Below are positions 42,155-50,367 of a DNA stretch of 64,000 nt, one piece after another. The first letter of the stretch is position 1. The number at the start of each line of letters is the position of its first letter. The stretch is from Alcanivorax sp. GTDB lineage: Bacteria > Pseudomonadota > Gammaproteobacteria > Pseudomonadales > Alcanivoracaceae. The stretch covers positions 1,364,001 to 1,428,000 of the forward strand of contig NZ_CP080267.1 in assembly GCF_019431375.1 (NCBI RefSeq), given 5' to 3'. Both the position numbers and the translations under genes were made by a program. The notes below the pieces were generated by a model. It saw only the letters and a list, made by a program, of their open reading frames with translations. It had not been told where the DNA came from and ran no database searches.

Positions 42155-42303
42155 TCCAGCGACCTATTTTCTGTCACCCGGCTCTTCTCTGCCGGGTAGT
42201 CAAGGTGTTTACACTGCCCTGGAATGCGGCGAACAAGGCTTGAGGGCCCAAGGGTTGCCTCTTTCCCGCTCCCTAAGGCGGTATAACAATAACCGGGTGC
42301 ACA

Positions 42304-44634
42304 ATGGACAAACCTTCTTCTATGAAAGTGGCGAACCGTTCCGTCGGTGAATGGTTGGCATCGCTACCAACCCTGATTCTCCTGTTGCTGACGGTGTTTC
42401 TCGCATCAGGGGAAGTTCTTCACTCCCAGCTGCTGAAAATCGGCGAAAACACCTGGGAAGGCTACTTCAAGTTACGGGGTGCCGGCATCCTTCAGGAGCC
42501 GACCTGTAATCCGGACGCCAACCTTGATGACCAACTTGAAGCGGCCATCATCAGAAAGAAACAGCAGATGGCTGACGATCCTCTGGCCGGCATGTTCGGC
42601 ACCGAGGTAAACGAAGACGCTTTGCGTCAGTCACTGGAAGCTTCCCAGCAAATCTGCCGTGAGAAGTGGGCCACCTACACCATGGTGCAGGAAAAGGTCA
42701 CCCCCGGCGTGATTGCTTTCCGGACCCTGGAAGGCGGCGTGGCCAAGGTAGTGACCTCTCTGGGCCACTACAAGCGACTGCTGCTGTGTATCCTGGTCAT
42801 TATCTGTGCCGCCACAGCCACCCTGACCCGCCACCATATTGCCCTGCGCCCGGCGCAAACCCGCAAGGACCATTTCGTATCCAGCCTTGGCCAGCTTTCC
42901 GCTAATGTGATGCTGCTACTGTCCGCCTGGATCTACCGTGGCGAGGAAGTCAGCGCCATGGCCGACGGGGTTCAGGTCAACCACTTTTACCTTCACCAGT
43001 TCTGGATCGCCGGTTTTGCCCTGCTGTCCCTGGCGGCACTCTGGCAGCTGATCAAGCCGCCCAAGGACCTGGAAGAAGGCGGCAGCTGGGGCAAGGCCCT
43101 GCTGACCATTCCGCTGTACAGCTTCATGTGTATCACCGCTGGCATCCAGTTCGTCAGCCAGGGTTACTACCACGGTATCAGTGTATATCTGGGCATGATG
43201 ATGGAACTGTCCACCCTGTTCCTGAGCCTGGCCCTGTATATCTGGATTGGTATGATGCTGCGCCAGACCAAGATGGCCCATCTGGTGTTTGACGTGCTGC
43301 GTCCGTGGAAGATGTCCCCGGAACTGATGTGTTTCGTGGTGCTCGCGGTTACCGCGATCCCCACCGCCTACACCGGCGCTTCCGGTATCTTCGTTATTGC
43401 CGCCGGTGCCACCATCTACAACGAACTGATCCGTGCCGGTGCCCGCAAGCAACTGGCCCTGGCCGCCACCGCCATGTCCGGTTCCATGGGTGTGGTACTG
43501 CGTCCCTGCCTGCTGGTAGTGATCATCGCTGCGCTGAACAACTCGGTAACCACTGATGAACTGTTCACCTCCGGCCTGAAGATCTTCGGTCTGTCGCTGC
43601 TGCTGTTCTTTATCTACAGTCAGTTTGCCCGTACCGAAGCGGCTCGCATCGCACCGTTCTCGGAAGCCGTACCAGCCAGCATCAAGCGTCTGGTTCCATT
43701 AGTGCCCTACGTGATCATCATGGGCACCGTGGTCGTATTCTTCCGCGATGTCCTGGACACACAGCTCAACGAGAACTATGCGCCGATCATTCTGCCGGTG
43801 ATGCTGCTTGCCATTCTCAGCTACGAGAAACTGAGCAATAAGGCCCTGCATCTGTTCACCATCGTGCTGGTTCCGCTGCTGGTGTACTCCCTGTACAACC
43901 TGACCGGTATCAATGCGGCTTTGGAGGCTGGCAATATCCCCACCGGCACTTCTGCCGAGGATCTGGAAGCCCTGTTCTGGGGGCTGCTGTGGCGCAACCT
44001 GCTGCTTGGCGCGGCAGTCGTGCTCTACTATGTGCTGAAGCAACCCACAGAAGACCCGGATTATCGGGAAGAACCCGGGGTTGGTGACCGACTGGAAAAC
44101 TCCCTGCGCTTTGCCACCAATGAAACCACCGGCCACATTGGTGCCCTGCTGATGCTGATGGCCCTGTCCGTGAGTGTCGGCGGTATCATCGAGCGCTCTG
44201 GTGTCATGGAGAACCTGCCGGAAACCTTCGCCAACGTCTGGCTGGCCATGACCCTGCTGGTAGTCACCATGGTGATCATCGGCATGATCATGGACCCCTA
44301 CGGGGCGGTGATTCTGGTGAACGCCACCATTGCCCAGGTCGCGTTCGACAACGGTATTGCACCGTTGCACTTCTGGATGATCACCCTGGTGGCCTTCGAA
44401 TTGGGTTACCTGTCACCACCAGTGGCACTAAATCACTTGTTAACACGTCAAGTGGTGGGTGAGGCAGAAGTGGAATCCGCCAAGCTCAAGGAAGGCAGCT
44501 TCTTCCGTCGCTATGAGAAGTTCCTGCTTCCCATCGCGGTAATGCTGACTGCCCTGCTGCTTGTGTCTTACGTACCGTTGCTGTCCGATACAGTTCACGA
44601 GTACATGTTCCAGAAGATCGAGGTCGGTGGCTAA
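42304..44634 (+). CDS. Fused TRAP transporter permease (DctQ-DctM type), copy 1
   Basis: A 776-residue inner-membrane protein. The first membrane segment (about 20-37) is followed by a soluble, probably periplasmic, insert (about 40-155) with Cys at about 68 and 118. The next segments (to about 320) fit a DctQ-like small subunit, and the C-terminal half fits a DctM-like large permease (TAIPTAYTGASGIFVIAAGATIY, then MSGSMGVVLRPCLLVVIIAALNN, and ELGYLSPPVALNHLL). TRAP systems use ion gradients to import organic acids and related solutes. It follows the TatT-like and receptor genes. The ribosome site is weak; an ATG at 42322 is an alternative start. Confidence 0.82.
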   Translation: MDKPSSMKVANRSVGEWLASLPTLILLLLTVFLASGEVLHSQLLKIGENTWEGYFKLRGAGILQEPTCNPDANLDDQLEAAIIRKKQQMADDPLAGMFGTEVNEDALRQSLEASQQICREKWATYTMVQEKVTPGVIAFRTLEGGVAKVVTSLGHYKRLLLCILVIICAATATLTRHHIALRPAQTRKDHFVSSLGQLSANVMLLLSAWIYRGEEVSAMADGVQVNHFYLHQFWIAGFALLSLAALWQLIKPPKDLEEGGSWGKALLTIPLYSFMCITAGIQFVSQGYYHGISVYLGMMMELSTLFLSLALYIWIGMMLRQTKMAHLVFDVLRPWKMSPELMCFVVLAVTAIPTAYTGASGIFVIAAGATIYNELIRAGARKQLALAATAMSGSMGVVLRPCLLVVIIAALNNSVTTDELFTSGLKIFGLSLLLFFIYSQFARTEAARIAPFSEAVPASIKRLVPLVPYVIIMGTVVVFFRDVLDTQLNENYAPIILPVMLLAILSYEKLSNKALHLFTIVLVPLLVYSLYNLTGINAALEAGNIPTGTSAEDLEALFWGLLWRNLLLGAAVVLYYVLKQPTEDPDYREEPGVGDRLENSLRFATNETTGHIGALLMLMALSVSVGGIIERSGVMENLPETFANVWLAMTLLVVTMVIIGMIMDPYGAVILVNATIAQVAFDNGIAPLHFWMITLVAFELGYLSPPVALNHLLTRQVVGEAEVESAKLKEGSFFRRYEKFLLPIAVMLTALLLVSYVPLLSDTVHEYMFQKIEVGG

Positions 44635-44660
44635 ACCCTGCGCTGATCTCTGATCTCAAA

Positions 44661-44688
44661 AAAAAGGAGCCTCGGGCTCCTTTTTTTT
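44661..44688 (+). terminator. Rho-independent terminator after permease 1
   Basis: AAGGAGCC and GGCTCCTT around TCG with flanking A and T runs; likely works on both strands. Confidence 0.93.
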
Positions 44689-44788
44689 GCCTGTCTTTCC
44701 CGCTTTCCCCCTTCAACTTCCTGTCCCTGCTGGGCTTTGCTATATTCCCGGACGCGCGATTGATCAAAAAACAACAAGGACAAACACC

Positions 44789-47116
44789 ATGATGGCCAGC
44801 TTGCGTCTCAGACAGCGTACCGCCCGCGAATGGTTTTCCTCCCTGCCTGCCCTCATTCTGCTGTTAATGACCATTTTTCTGGCCTCAGGAGAAGTCATCC
44901 ACTCCCAGCTGCTGAAAATTGGTGAAAACACCTGGGAGAACTACTTCCAGCTACGCGGGGCGGGGATACTCGGTGAGCCCTCCTGTAACCCGGATGCGAA
45001 TCTGGACAGTGAACTGGAAAGCGCCATTGCCAGAAAGAAACAACGGATGGCCGATGATCCGCTGGCCGGGATGTTTGGCACCGAAGTTGACGAAGACGCG
45101 CTGCGCAAGTCTCTCGAAGCGTCCCAGAACATCTGCCGGGAGAAATGGGCGACCTACAAGATGGTCCAGGAAAAAGTGACCCCCGGCGTGATTGCCTTTC
45201 GCACTCTCGAAGGCGGTGTAGCGCAAGTTGTCAGCACCCTGGGCGATTACAAACGCCTGCTACTGTGCTTGCTGGTCATCATCTGCGCGGCGACCGCAAC
45301 CCTTACCCGCCATCATATTGCCCTGCGCCCGGCACGAACCCGCAAGGACCACCTGGTTTCAACCCTGGGGCAACTCACGGCCAATGTTCTGCTACTGGTT
45401 TCTGCCTGGGTCTATCGCAGTGAAGAAATCAAGGCGATGGCCGATGGCGTTCAGGTGAACCATTTCTACCTGCATCAATTCTGGATCGCCGGTTTTGCCC
45501 TGCTGACGCTGGCCTCGCTCTGGCAGCTGATCAAGCCCCCGAAAGATCTGGAACAAGGCGGCGGCTGGGGCAAGGCCCTGCTGACCATTCCGCTGTACTC
45601 CTACATGTGCCTCAGCGCCAGTATCCAGTTCATGTCGCAGGGATACCTGCATGGCACCAGCGTCTATCTGGGCATGATGATGGAGTTCTCCACCATGTTC
45701 CTCAGCCTGGGACTCTATATCTGGGTTGGGATGATGCTGCGGCAGACGAGAATGGTACATCTGGTCTTCGATGTGCTGCGCCCCTGGCGCATGTCGCCGG
45801 AACTGATGTGCTTTGTTGTTCTGGCCGTCACCGCCATCCCCACGGCCTATACGGGTGCATCCGGGATTTTCATTATTGCCGCTGGTGCCACCGTCTACCA
45901 TGAGCTGGTCCGTGCCGGTGCCCGCAAGCAGCTGGCCCTGGCCGGCGCCGCCATGTCCGGCTCCATGGGGGTGGTACTGCGCCCCTGCCTGTTGGTGGTC
46001 ATTATTGCGGCACTGAACAATGCGGTCACCACCGATGAACTGTTTACCTCCGGCGTTAAAGTCTTCGGCCTTACCCTGATCCTGTTCTTCATCTACAGCC
46101 AGTTCGCCCGTACTGAGCCGGCACGCATTGCGCCCTTCTCGGAAGCGGTTCCCGCCAGTCTGAAACGGCTTTTCCCGTTGCTGCCCTATGTGATTGTGAT
46201 TGGCACCGTGATTGTTATTTTCAGAGACATTCTCGGCACCGAGCTGAACGAAAATTATGCGCCGATCATCCTGCCAATGTTGATGTTGGCAGTGTTGATC
46301 TACGAGAAATTCAGCCGCTATTTCCTGCACTTGTGCGCCCTTGCATTGGTGGTGCTTCTCATCCATTCAAGCTATGACACCTGGACACTGGCCAAGGCGC
46401 TGGAAGCCGGCAATGTGCCCACCGGCACCTCCGAGAACAAGCTTTCCGATACCATTACCGGCCTGTTCTGGCGAAATCTGATACTGGCGGCCAGCCTGTT
46501 TATTCACTACCTGATCAAACCCACCGGGGTGACATCCGATCTGCCCGCCGACGAGGAAGGCGTTGGCACCACCCTGGAAAGCTCGCTGCGCTTCTCCACC
46601 AATGAGACCACCGGTCACATTGGCGCCCTGCTCATGCTGATGGCACTGACAGTGAGCATGGGCGGCTTGCTGGAACGCTCCGGGGTGATGGAAGCCCTGC
46701 CGGAAACCTTCGCCAACGTCTGGCTGGCCATGACCCTGCTGGTGGTCACCATGGTGATCATCGGCATGATCATGGACCCCTTTGGGGCCGTTATCCTGGT
46801 CAACGCCACCATTGCCCAGGTGGCATTCGATAACGGGATCGCGCCACTACATTTCTGGATGATCAGTTTGGTGGCCTTTGAGCTGGGCTACCTGTCACCC
46901 CCTGTGGCACTGAACCATTTGCTGACACGCCAGGTGGTCGGCGATGATGAGGTGGAAAGCGCCAAGGTCAAAAACGGCTCGTTCTACCGGCGCTATGAAA
47001 AATACCTGTTGCCCATCGCGGTCATGCTCACAGCGCTGCTGCTGGTTTCCTATGTACCGCTGATGTCCGATTCCGTGCACGAGTACATGTTCCAGAAAAT
47101 CGAGTTTGCCGGCTAA
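44789..47116 (+). CDS. Fused TRAP transporter permease (DctQ-DctM type), copy 2
   Basis: A 775-residue paralogue of the preceding permease, near-identical over long stretches (for example FLASGE, PDANLDSELE, VLRPCLLVVIIAALNN) and with the same insert and Cys pair. The region around residues 495-590 (after NENYAPIILP) is the most divergent. The ATG at 44789 behind CAAGGA is the likely start. It has its own terminators before and after and no receptor or T-component beside it, so it may share receptors with copy 1 or with the tandem set upstream. A duplication of the permease alone is inferred. Confidence 0.82.
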   Translation: MMASLRLRQRTAREWFSSLPALILLLMTIFLASGEVIHSQLLKIGENTWENYFQLRGAGILGEPSCNPDANLDSELESAIARKKQRMADDPLAGMFGTEVDEDALRKSLEASQNICREKWATYKMVQEKVTPGVIAFRTLEGGVAQVVSTLGDYKRLLLCLLVIICAATATLTRHHIALRPARTRKDHLVSTLGQLTANVLLLVSAWVYRSEEIKAMADGVQVNHFYLHQFWIAGFALLTLASLWQLIKPPKDLEQGGGWGKALLTIPLYSYMCLSASIQFMSQGYLHGTSVYLGMMMEFSTMFLSLGLYIWVGMMLRQTRMVHLVFDVLRPWRMSPELMCFVVLAVTAIPTAYTGASGIFIIAAGATVYHELVRAGARKQLALAGAAMSGSMGVVLRPCLLVVIIAALNNAVTTDELFTSGVKVFGLTLILFFIYSQFARTEPARIAPFSEAVPASLKRLFPLLPYVIVIGTVIVIFRDILGTELNENYAPIILPMLMLAVLIYEKFSRYFLHLCALALVVLLIHSSYDTWTLAKALEAGNVPTGTSENKLSDTITGLFWRNLILAASLFIHYLIKPTGVTSDLPADEEGVGTTLESSLRFSTNETTGHIGALLMLMALTVSMGGLLERSGVMEALPETFANVWLAMTLLVVTMVIIGMIMDPFGAVILVNATIAQVAFDNGIAPLHFWMISLVAFELGYLSPPVALNHLLTRQVVGDDEVESAKVKNGSFYRRYEKYLLPIAVMLTALLLVSYVPLMSDSVHEYMFQKIEFAG

Positions 47117-47142
47117 CCCCGCGCCGATCTCGAAGCCCAGCA

Positions 47143-47172
47143 ACGAAGGAGCCCGTAGGCTCCTTCGTTTTT
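47143..47172 (+). terminator. Rho-independent terminator after permease 2
   Basis: ACGAAGGAGCC and GGCTCCTTCGT around CGTA, followed by TTTTT. Confidence 0.93.
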
Positions 47173-47312
47173 CCTGCTATTGCTCCCCCAAGGAGTGCTT
47201 CGCCCCCTGAAACGCTCCAGGAAAGAAATAAGGTACTGGCCCGATACCAGTTTCCTATCGTCGGCGAATAACTGATACTGTAAAGTATCCGGATAAATCA
47301 GGGAGATGGCTG

Positions 47313-47465
47313 ATGAACAAAACGCAGGAGACCCGGACTCCACGGGAAACCGAACCCTTGCCGAAAACGGTCAAACCCGCTCTGCTGTTTCTTCTGTTCC
47401 TGGCAGGCGTAGTCGCTACCATGGCGATTGCAGCCTATGCGGTGGACAGAATGATTTACGGATAA
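47313..47465 (+). CDS. Small single-pass membrane protein (50 aa)
   Basis: A 50-residue frame starting MNKTQETRTPRETEPLPK, with a charged N-terminal half and one membrane segment (about 22-43, ALLFLLFLAGVVATMAIAAY). A GGGAG site lies 8 bases before the ATG. It ends 5 bases before the PilZ gene, so they are likely co-transcribed. No family recognised. Confidence 0.55.
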   Translation: MNKTQETRTPRETEPLPKTVKPALLFLLFLAGVVATMAIAAYAVDRMIYG

Positions 47466-47470
47466 ATCCT

Positions 47471-47833
47471 ATGGCAACAGCAATGGACAATCGTCGTTTC
47501 CCCCGCATCTCGCGCGAAGAAAACCTGGCGCTGACCTTGCTGCCCAGCCAGTCCGGTTCGCTGGACCCGGCCGACCGTCTGTACCTGACCACCCACGACA
47601 TTTCCCTGGCCGGCATCAGTATCGAACTGCCAGCACCCATCAAGCCGAATACGGATGTGGAGCTTTGGGTGGCATTGCTGGAAGAGCATGGCACCTACCA
47701 CCTTTACGGCACCGTCGCCTGGTGTGCCGCTCCGGAGGGCCAGCTCCTGGCGGGCATTGCACTGGATCTGGAACGGGCAGACGGTCGCCTGTGGGCCGCC
47801 CACTTCGATGACGACGGCTTCTTCAGTGACTGA
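47471..47833 (+). CDS. PilZ-domain protein
   Basis: A 120-residue single-domain PilZ protein. The cyclic-di-GMP binding motifs are present: RRFPR near residue 8 (R-x-x-x-R type) and DISLAGISIEL near 42 (D/N-x-S-x-x-G). It probably relays cyclic-di-GMP to a partner. The start of the methyltransferase gene lies in its last codons (8-nt overlap). Confidence 0.9.
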   Translation: MATAMDNRRFPRISREENLALTLLPSQSGSLDPADRLYLTTHDISLAGISIELPAPIKPNTDVELWVALLEEHGTYHLYGTVAWCAAPEGQLLAGIALDLERADGRLWAAHFDDDGFFSD

Positions 47834-48551
47834 ATCGCTGTTCCAGCGCGGCAGTCAGTACCAGCAGTTTCGCCCCACCTACCCCACCTCCCTGTTCCAG
47901 TGGCTGGCCGACCAGAGCGCCGGCAATGACTGTGCGCTGGATCTGGGTTGTGGCAGCGGTCAGGCCAGCCGGGGCCTGGAGCCCTGGTTCCGGCAGGTAG
48001 TGGGGGCAGACATCAGCCATGAACAGTTACTGGCCGCCCCCGCCTCGCAGAGCCACTATCTGGTCAGCCAGGCGCATCGACTACCGCTGGCAGACGCCAG
48101 CCTGGACCTGATTACCGTCGCCCAGGCCTACCACTGGTTTGATCAAGCCGCCTTTCAGGCCGAAGCTTCGCGCGCCCTGCGCCCCGGTGGCGTGCTGGCC
48201 CTGATCAGTTACGGGGTCTGTGAGGTGGAGGGGCTGGAAGGCATGATCCGGGACTTTCACGACGGTCCGCTGGCCCCCTGGTGGCCCGCTGAGCGGGCCC
48301 AGGTGGTGGCCGGCTATCCGGATGCCAGTCTGCCCTGGCCGGTACTCCCCTACCCTGGCGACACCATCACCCGCGACTGGACGGCTAGCGACATGCTCGG
48401 CTATCTGGACACCTGGTCCGCCCTGGTCCAGGCCGCCCGAGCCGGGAAATACCCGCTGGCTGCCTTCGCACCAAGCTTGAGACAGGCCTGGGGGAACGAA
48501 CTGCGCACGGTACGCTGGCCGTTACGGTTACGCGCCTGGCGCAAACAGTGA
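47826..48551 (+). CDS. SAM-dependent class I methyltransferase
   Basis: A 241-residue protein, probably starting at the GTG at 47826 that overlaps the PilZ gene. Motif I is ALDLGCGSGQASRG near residue 37, followed by GADISHEQL and the AQAYHWFD segment near residue 98, as in methyltransferase-11 proteins of the YafE/trans-aconitate type. Substrate unknown. The TGA stop is formed by the first unit of the AACAGTG heptamer tract, so the final residues are set by the repeat. Confidence 0.87.
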   Translation: MTESLFQRGSQYQQFRPTYPTSLFQWLADQSAGNDCALDLGCGSGQASRGLEPWFRQVVGADISHEQLLAAPASQSHYLVSQAHRLPLADASLDLITVAQAYHWFDQAAFQAEASRALRPGGVLALISYGVCEVEGLEGMIRDFHDGPLAPWWPAERAQVVAGYPDASLPWPVLPYPGDTITRDWTASDMLGYLDTWSALVQAARAGKYPLAAFAPSLRQAWGNELRTVRWPLRLRAWRKQ

Positions 48552-48743
48552 ACAGTGAACAGTGAACAGTGAACAGTGAACAGTCTCAGACTGCGATCTG
48601 AGGTAACACTATCAAGTCTTTTGTTGTTCTTTTCCAAAAAGACAGGCCGTGCCCAAAGGCTGGGCGCGGCCTCTTGCCTTCCAGATCAAAACATCGCCAA
48701 CTCGCGACGCTGTTAACTATTCACTGTTAACTGTTAACTATTT
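48544..48743. repeat. Heptamer-phased element A7 between convergent genes
   Basis: Left arm: five exact AACAGTG units and a partial sixth (48544-48584). Right arm: TGTTAAC TATTCAC TGTTAAC TGTTAAC TATTTA (48711-48744). Between them is a GC hairpin (GGCCGTGCCC/GGGCGCGGCC, 48646-48671) like that in A8. The stops of both flanking genes lie inside the arms. Confidence 0.85.
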
Positions 48744-49193
48744 AGCTGCTTCCGGAAAATGCTCCGCCAGCAGGCCAGCCAGGCGATCCAGCCGTTTGCG
48801 GCGGCGGGCCAGGCCGAAGACGTTGAGCAGGCGGGTGGCCCAGGTGAAGGCCGTGACCAGGGTATCGCCACCCCGGCGGGGGATCACATGCACGTGCACA
48901 TGGGGCACGTGCTGATTGGCTGCGCGGCCATCGTTAACCACAATGTTGTGCGCCTTTACCGCCAGCCCGGCCCGTTTCTGGGCCATGATCGTGCGGCGGG
49001 CCAGATCCATCAGATGATTGGTCAGGCTACCGTCCAGCTGCTCCAGCAAGGGAGCATGCTCTTTGGGAATCACCAGACAATGGGCTTCGCGGATCGGAAA
49101 AAGGTCCAGGATGACCATGGCCTGCTCATCCTCATAGACCACACTGGCTGGCAGTTTTCCCTCGCGGATCTGGCAGAAAATGCACTCGCTCAT
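48738..49193 (-). CDS. HIT-family hydrolase
   Basis: A 151-residue histidine-triad protein. The triad is HVPHVHVHVIPRR near residue 94, and the N-terminal MSECIFCQIREGKLPASVVYED segment is typical. HIT enzymes hydrolyse nucleoside phosphoramidates or dinucleotides. The C terminus extends about 40 residues beyond minimal HIT proteins with a basic helix (RRRKRLDRLAG). The ATG overlaps the stop of the membrane gene upstream by 4 nt. Its TAG stop lies in the right arm of element A7. Confidence 0.92.
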   Translation of the reverse strand: MSECIFCQIREGKLPASVVYEDEQAMVILDLFPIREAHCLVIPKEHAPLLEQLDGSLTNHLMDLARRTIMAQKRAGLAVKAHNIVVNDGRAANQHVPHVHVHVIPRRGGDTLVTAFTWATRLLNVFGLARRRKRLDRLAGLLAEHFPEAAK

Positions 49194-49519
49194 TGTGGGT
49201 CAGCCACGCCGATCTGCTTGCGGCGCTGACGCCACAGCTCCAGCGCAGCCACGATCAGCGCCACCACCAGCATGGCCAGCAACGGGCCACCCGCACGCCA
49301 CAAGCTCACATCGTCCTGGGCAAGCCCGTCAAACAGCGTCACCACCCAGGCCGGCGCCCACTCGTCGTGCTGTGGCGACACCGACCACGGGGTCAGCAAC
49401 AGTGCTGTCAGCAGGATACGCAAAGGCACCTTGCCCCAAACGGCCAGCGGCCGGGTCAGCCACCACCAGACAAAAAGCACAGCCACACAGCCCAACAAAT
49501 ACGCCAACCAGCCCCACAT
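49190..49519 (-). CDS. Membrane protein of unknown function
   Basis: A protein of about 109 residues with three hydrophobic segments (about 2-22, 34-46 and 76-94) and a basic C terminus (WRQRRKQ). The ATG at 49519, with GGAAG upstream, is preferred over a TTG ten codons earlier. It lies between ycgN and the HIT gene, coupled to the latter. I do not recognise the family. Confidence 0.7.
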   Translation of the reverse strand: MWGWLAYLLGCVAVLFVWWWLTRPLAVWGKVPLRILLTALLLTPWSVSPQHDEWAPAWVVTLFDGLAQDDVSLWRAGGPLLAMLVVALIVAALELWRQRRKQIGVADPQ

Positions 49520-49616
49520 ATACGCTTCCGTTGTCACAATGACTCCCAACTCAATGCTGATAGAGTAACCCGCCTTTTGCGGGCCAGGAGCGACACCTAA
49601 TTTCGCCAGGCTCGCC

Positions 49617-50069
49617 CTACTCTATCCAGTGAATAATATGCTCTTCCCAATCGTCTTCATGTACAAGCTGCTCGGAGACAACGCGCCCGGCCACGCTGAT
49701 TCCTGCCTGCCTGACCGTGCCCGCATCGCCACTGATCAGCGGGTGCCAGTCGGGCAGTGGCTGGCCGTGGGCTCGAAGCCGATAGGCGCAGCTGGACGGC
49801 AACCAGGCAGTATTTCGCGCCACCGCCTCGGTGACCTGAATGCAATCCGGCACCTTGCGAAAGCGGTTATCGTACACCCGGCACTGGCATTTTTGGCTAT
49901 CCAGATAACGACAGGCCAGATTGGTGAAGGCCAGCTCGCCACTGTCCTCATCCTGCAACTTCACCAGACAGCAACGGCCACAGCCGTCACACAGGGCTTC
50001 CCACTCCGGTTTCGACAACTCCCCCAGAGGCAGTTCCCAGAACCGTTCACGCAGACCCTTCTCAGGCAT
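49617..50069 (-). CDS. ycgN: YcgN (UPF0260) cysteine-cluster protein
   Basis: A 150-residue protein starting MPEKGLRERFW, with the zinc/iron-type cluster CDGCGRCC near residue 27 and more Cys in CRYLDSQKCQCRVYD near 52. This is the UPF0260/YkgJ-like family; function not established. It overlaps ycgL by 8 nt in the conserved rnd-ycgL-ycgN order. Confidence 0.92.
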   Translation of the reverse strand: MPEKGLRERFWELPLGELSKPEWEALCDGCGRCCLVKLQDEDSGELAFTNLACRYLDSQKCQCRVYDNRFRKVPDCIQVTEAVARNTAWLPSSCAYRLRAHGQPLPDWHPLISGDAGTVRQAGISVAGRVVSEQLVHEDDWEEHIIHWIE

Positions 50070-50367
50070 CCGGCCCTGCCGGTTTGTCAGGATGGCCATC
50101 GGCCATGAACATGTCTTCATCCGGTGGCGGCGGCATTTGCAGGTAAAACCCCTTGATGCGGATGTCGTCCATGACTTTGGCGACCTCGGCCCGGGCCAGA
50201 GGCCGGTCCGGGCTGAGAATCATGTCGCTCACATGCACCGGTTTGCCAAACTGCTTCAACAGCACCTCGGGCAGATTCCCGGTTCCCTTCTGCCTATCCA
50301 CATACAGGTACATGCCAGCCTTGCGGCGACTTTTATAGATCGAGCAGAACAGCTTGCCCTTCAACAT
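50062..50367 (-). CDS. ycgL: YcgL-domain protein
   Basis: A 101-residue protein with the YcgL domain: CSIYKSRRKAGMYLYVD near residue 8 and KGFYLQMPPPPDEDM near 72. The role is uncertain. The start shares one base with the stop of rnd and the end overlaps ycgN, so the three genes are translationally coupled. Confidence 0.92.
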   Translation of the reverse strand: MLKGKLFCSIYKSRRKAGMYLYVDRQKGTGNLPEVLLKQFGKPVHVSDMILSPDRPLARAEVAKVMDDIRIKGFYLQMPPPPDEDMFMADGHPDKPAGPDA

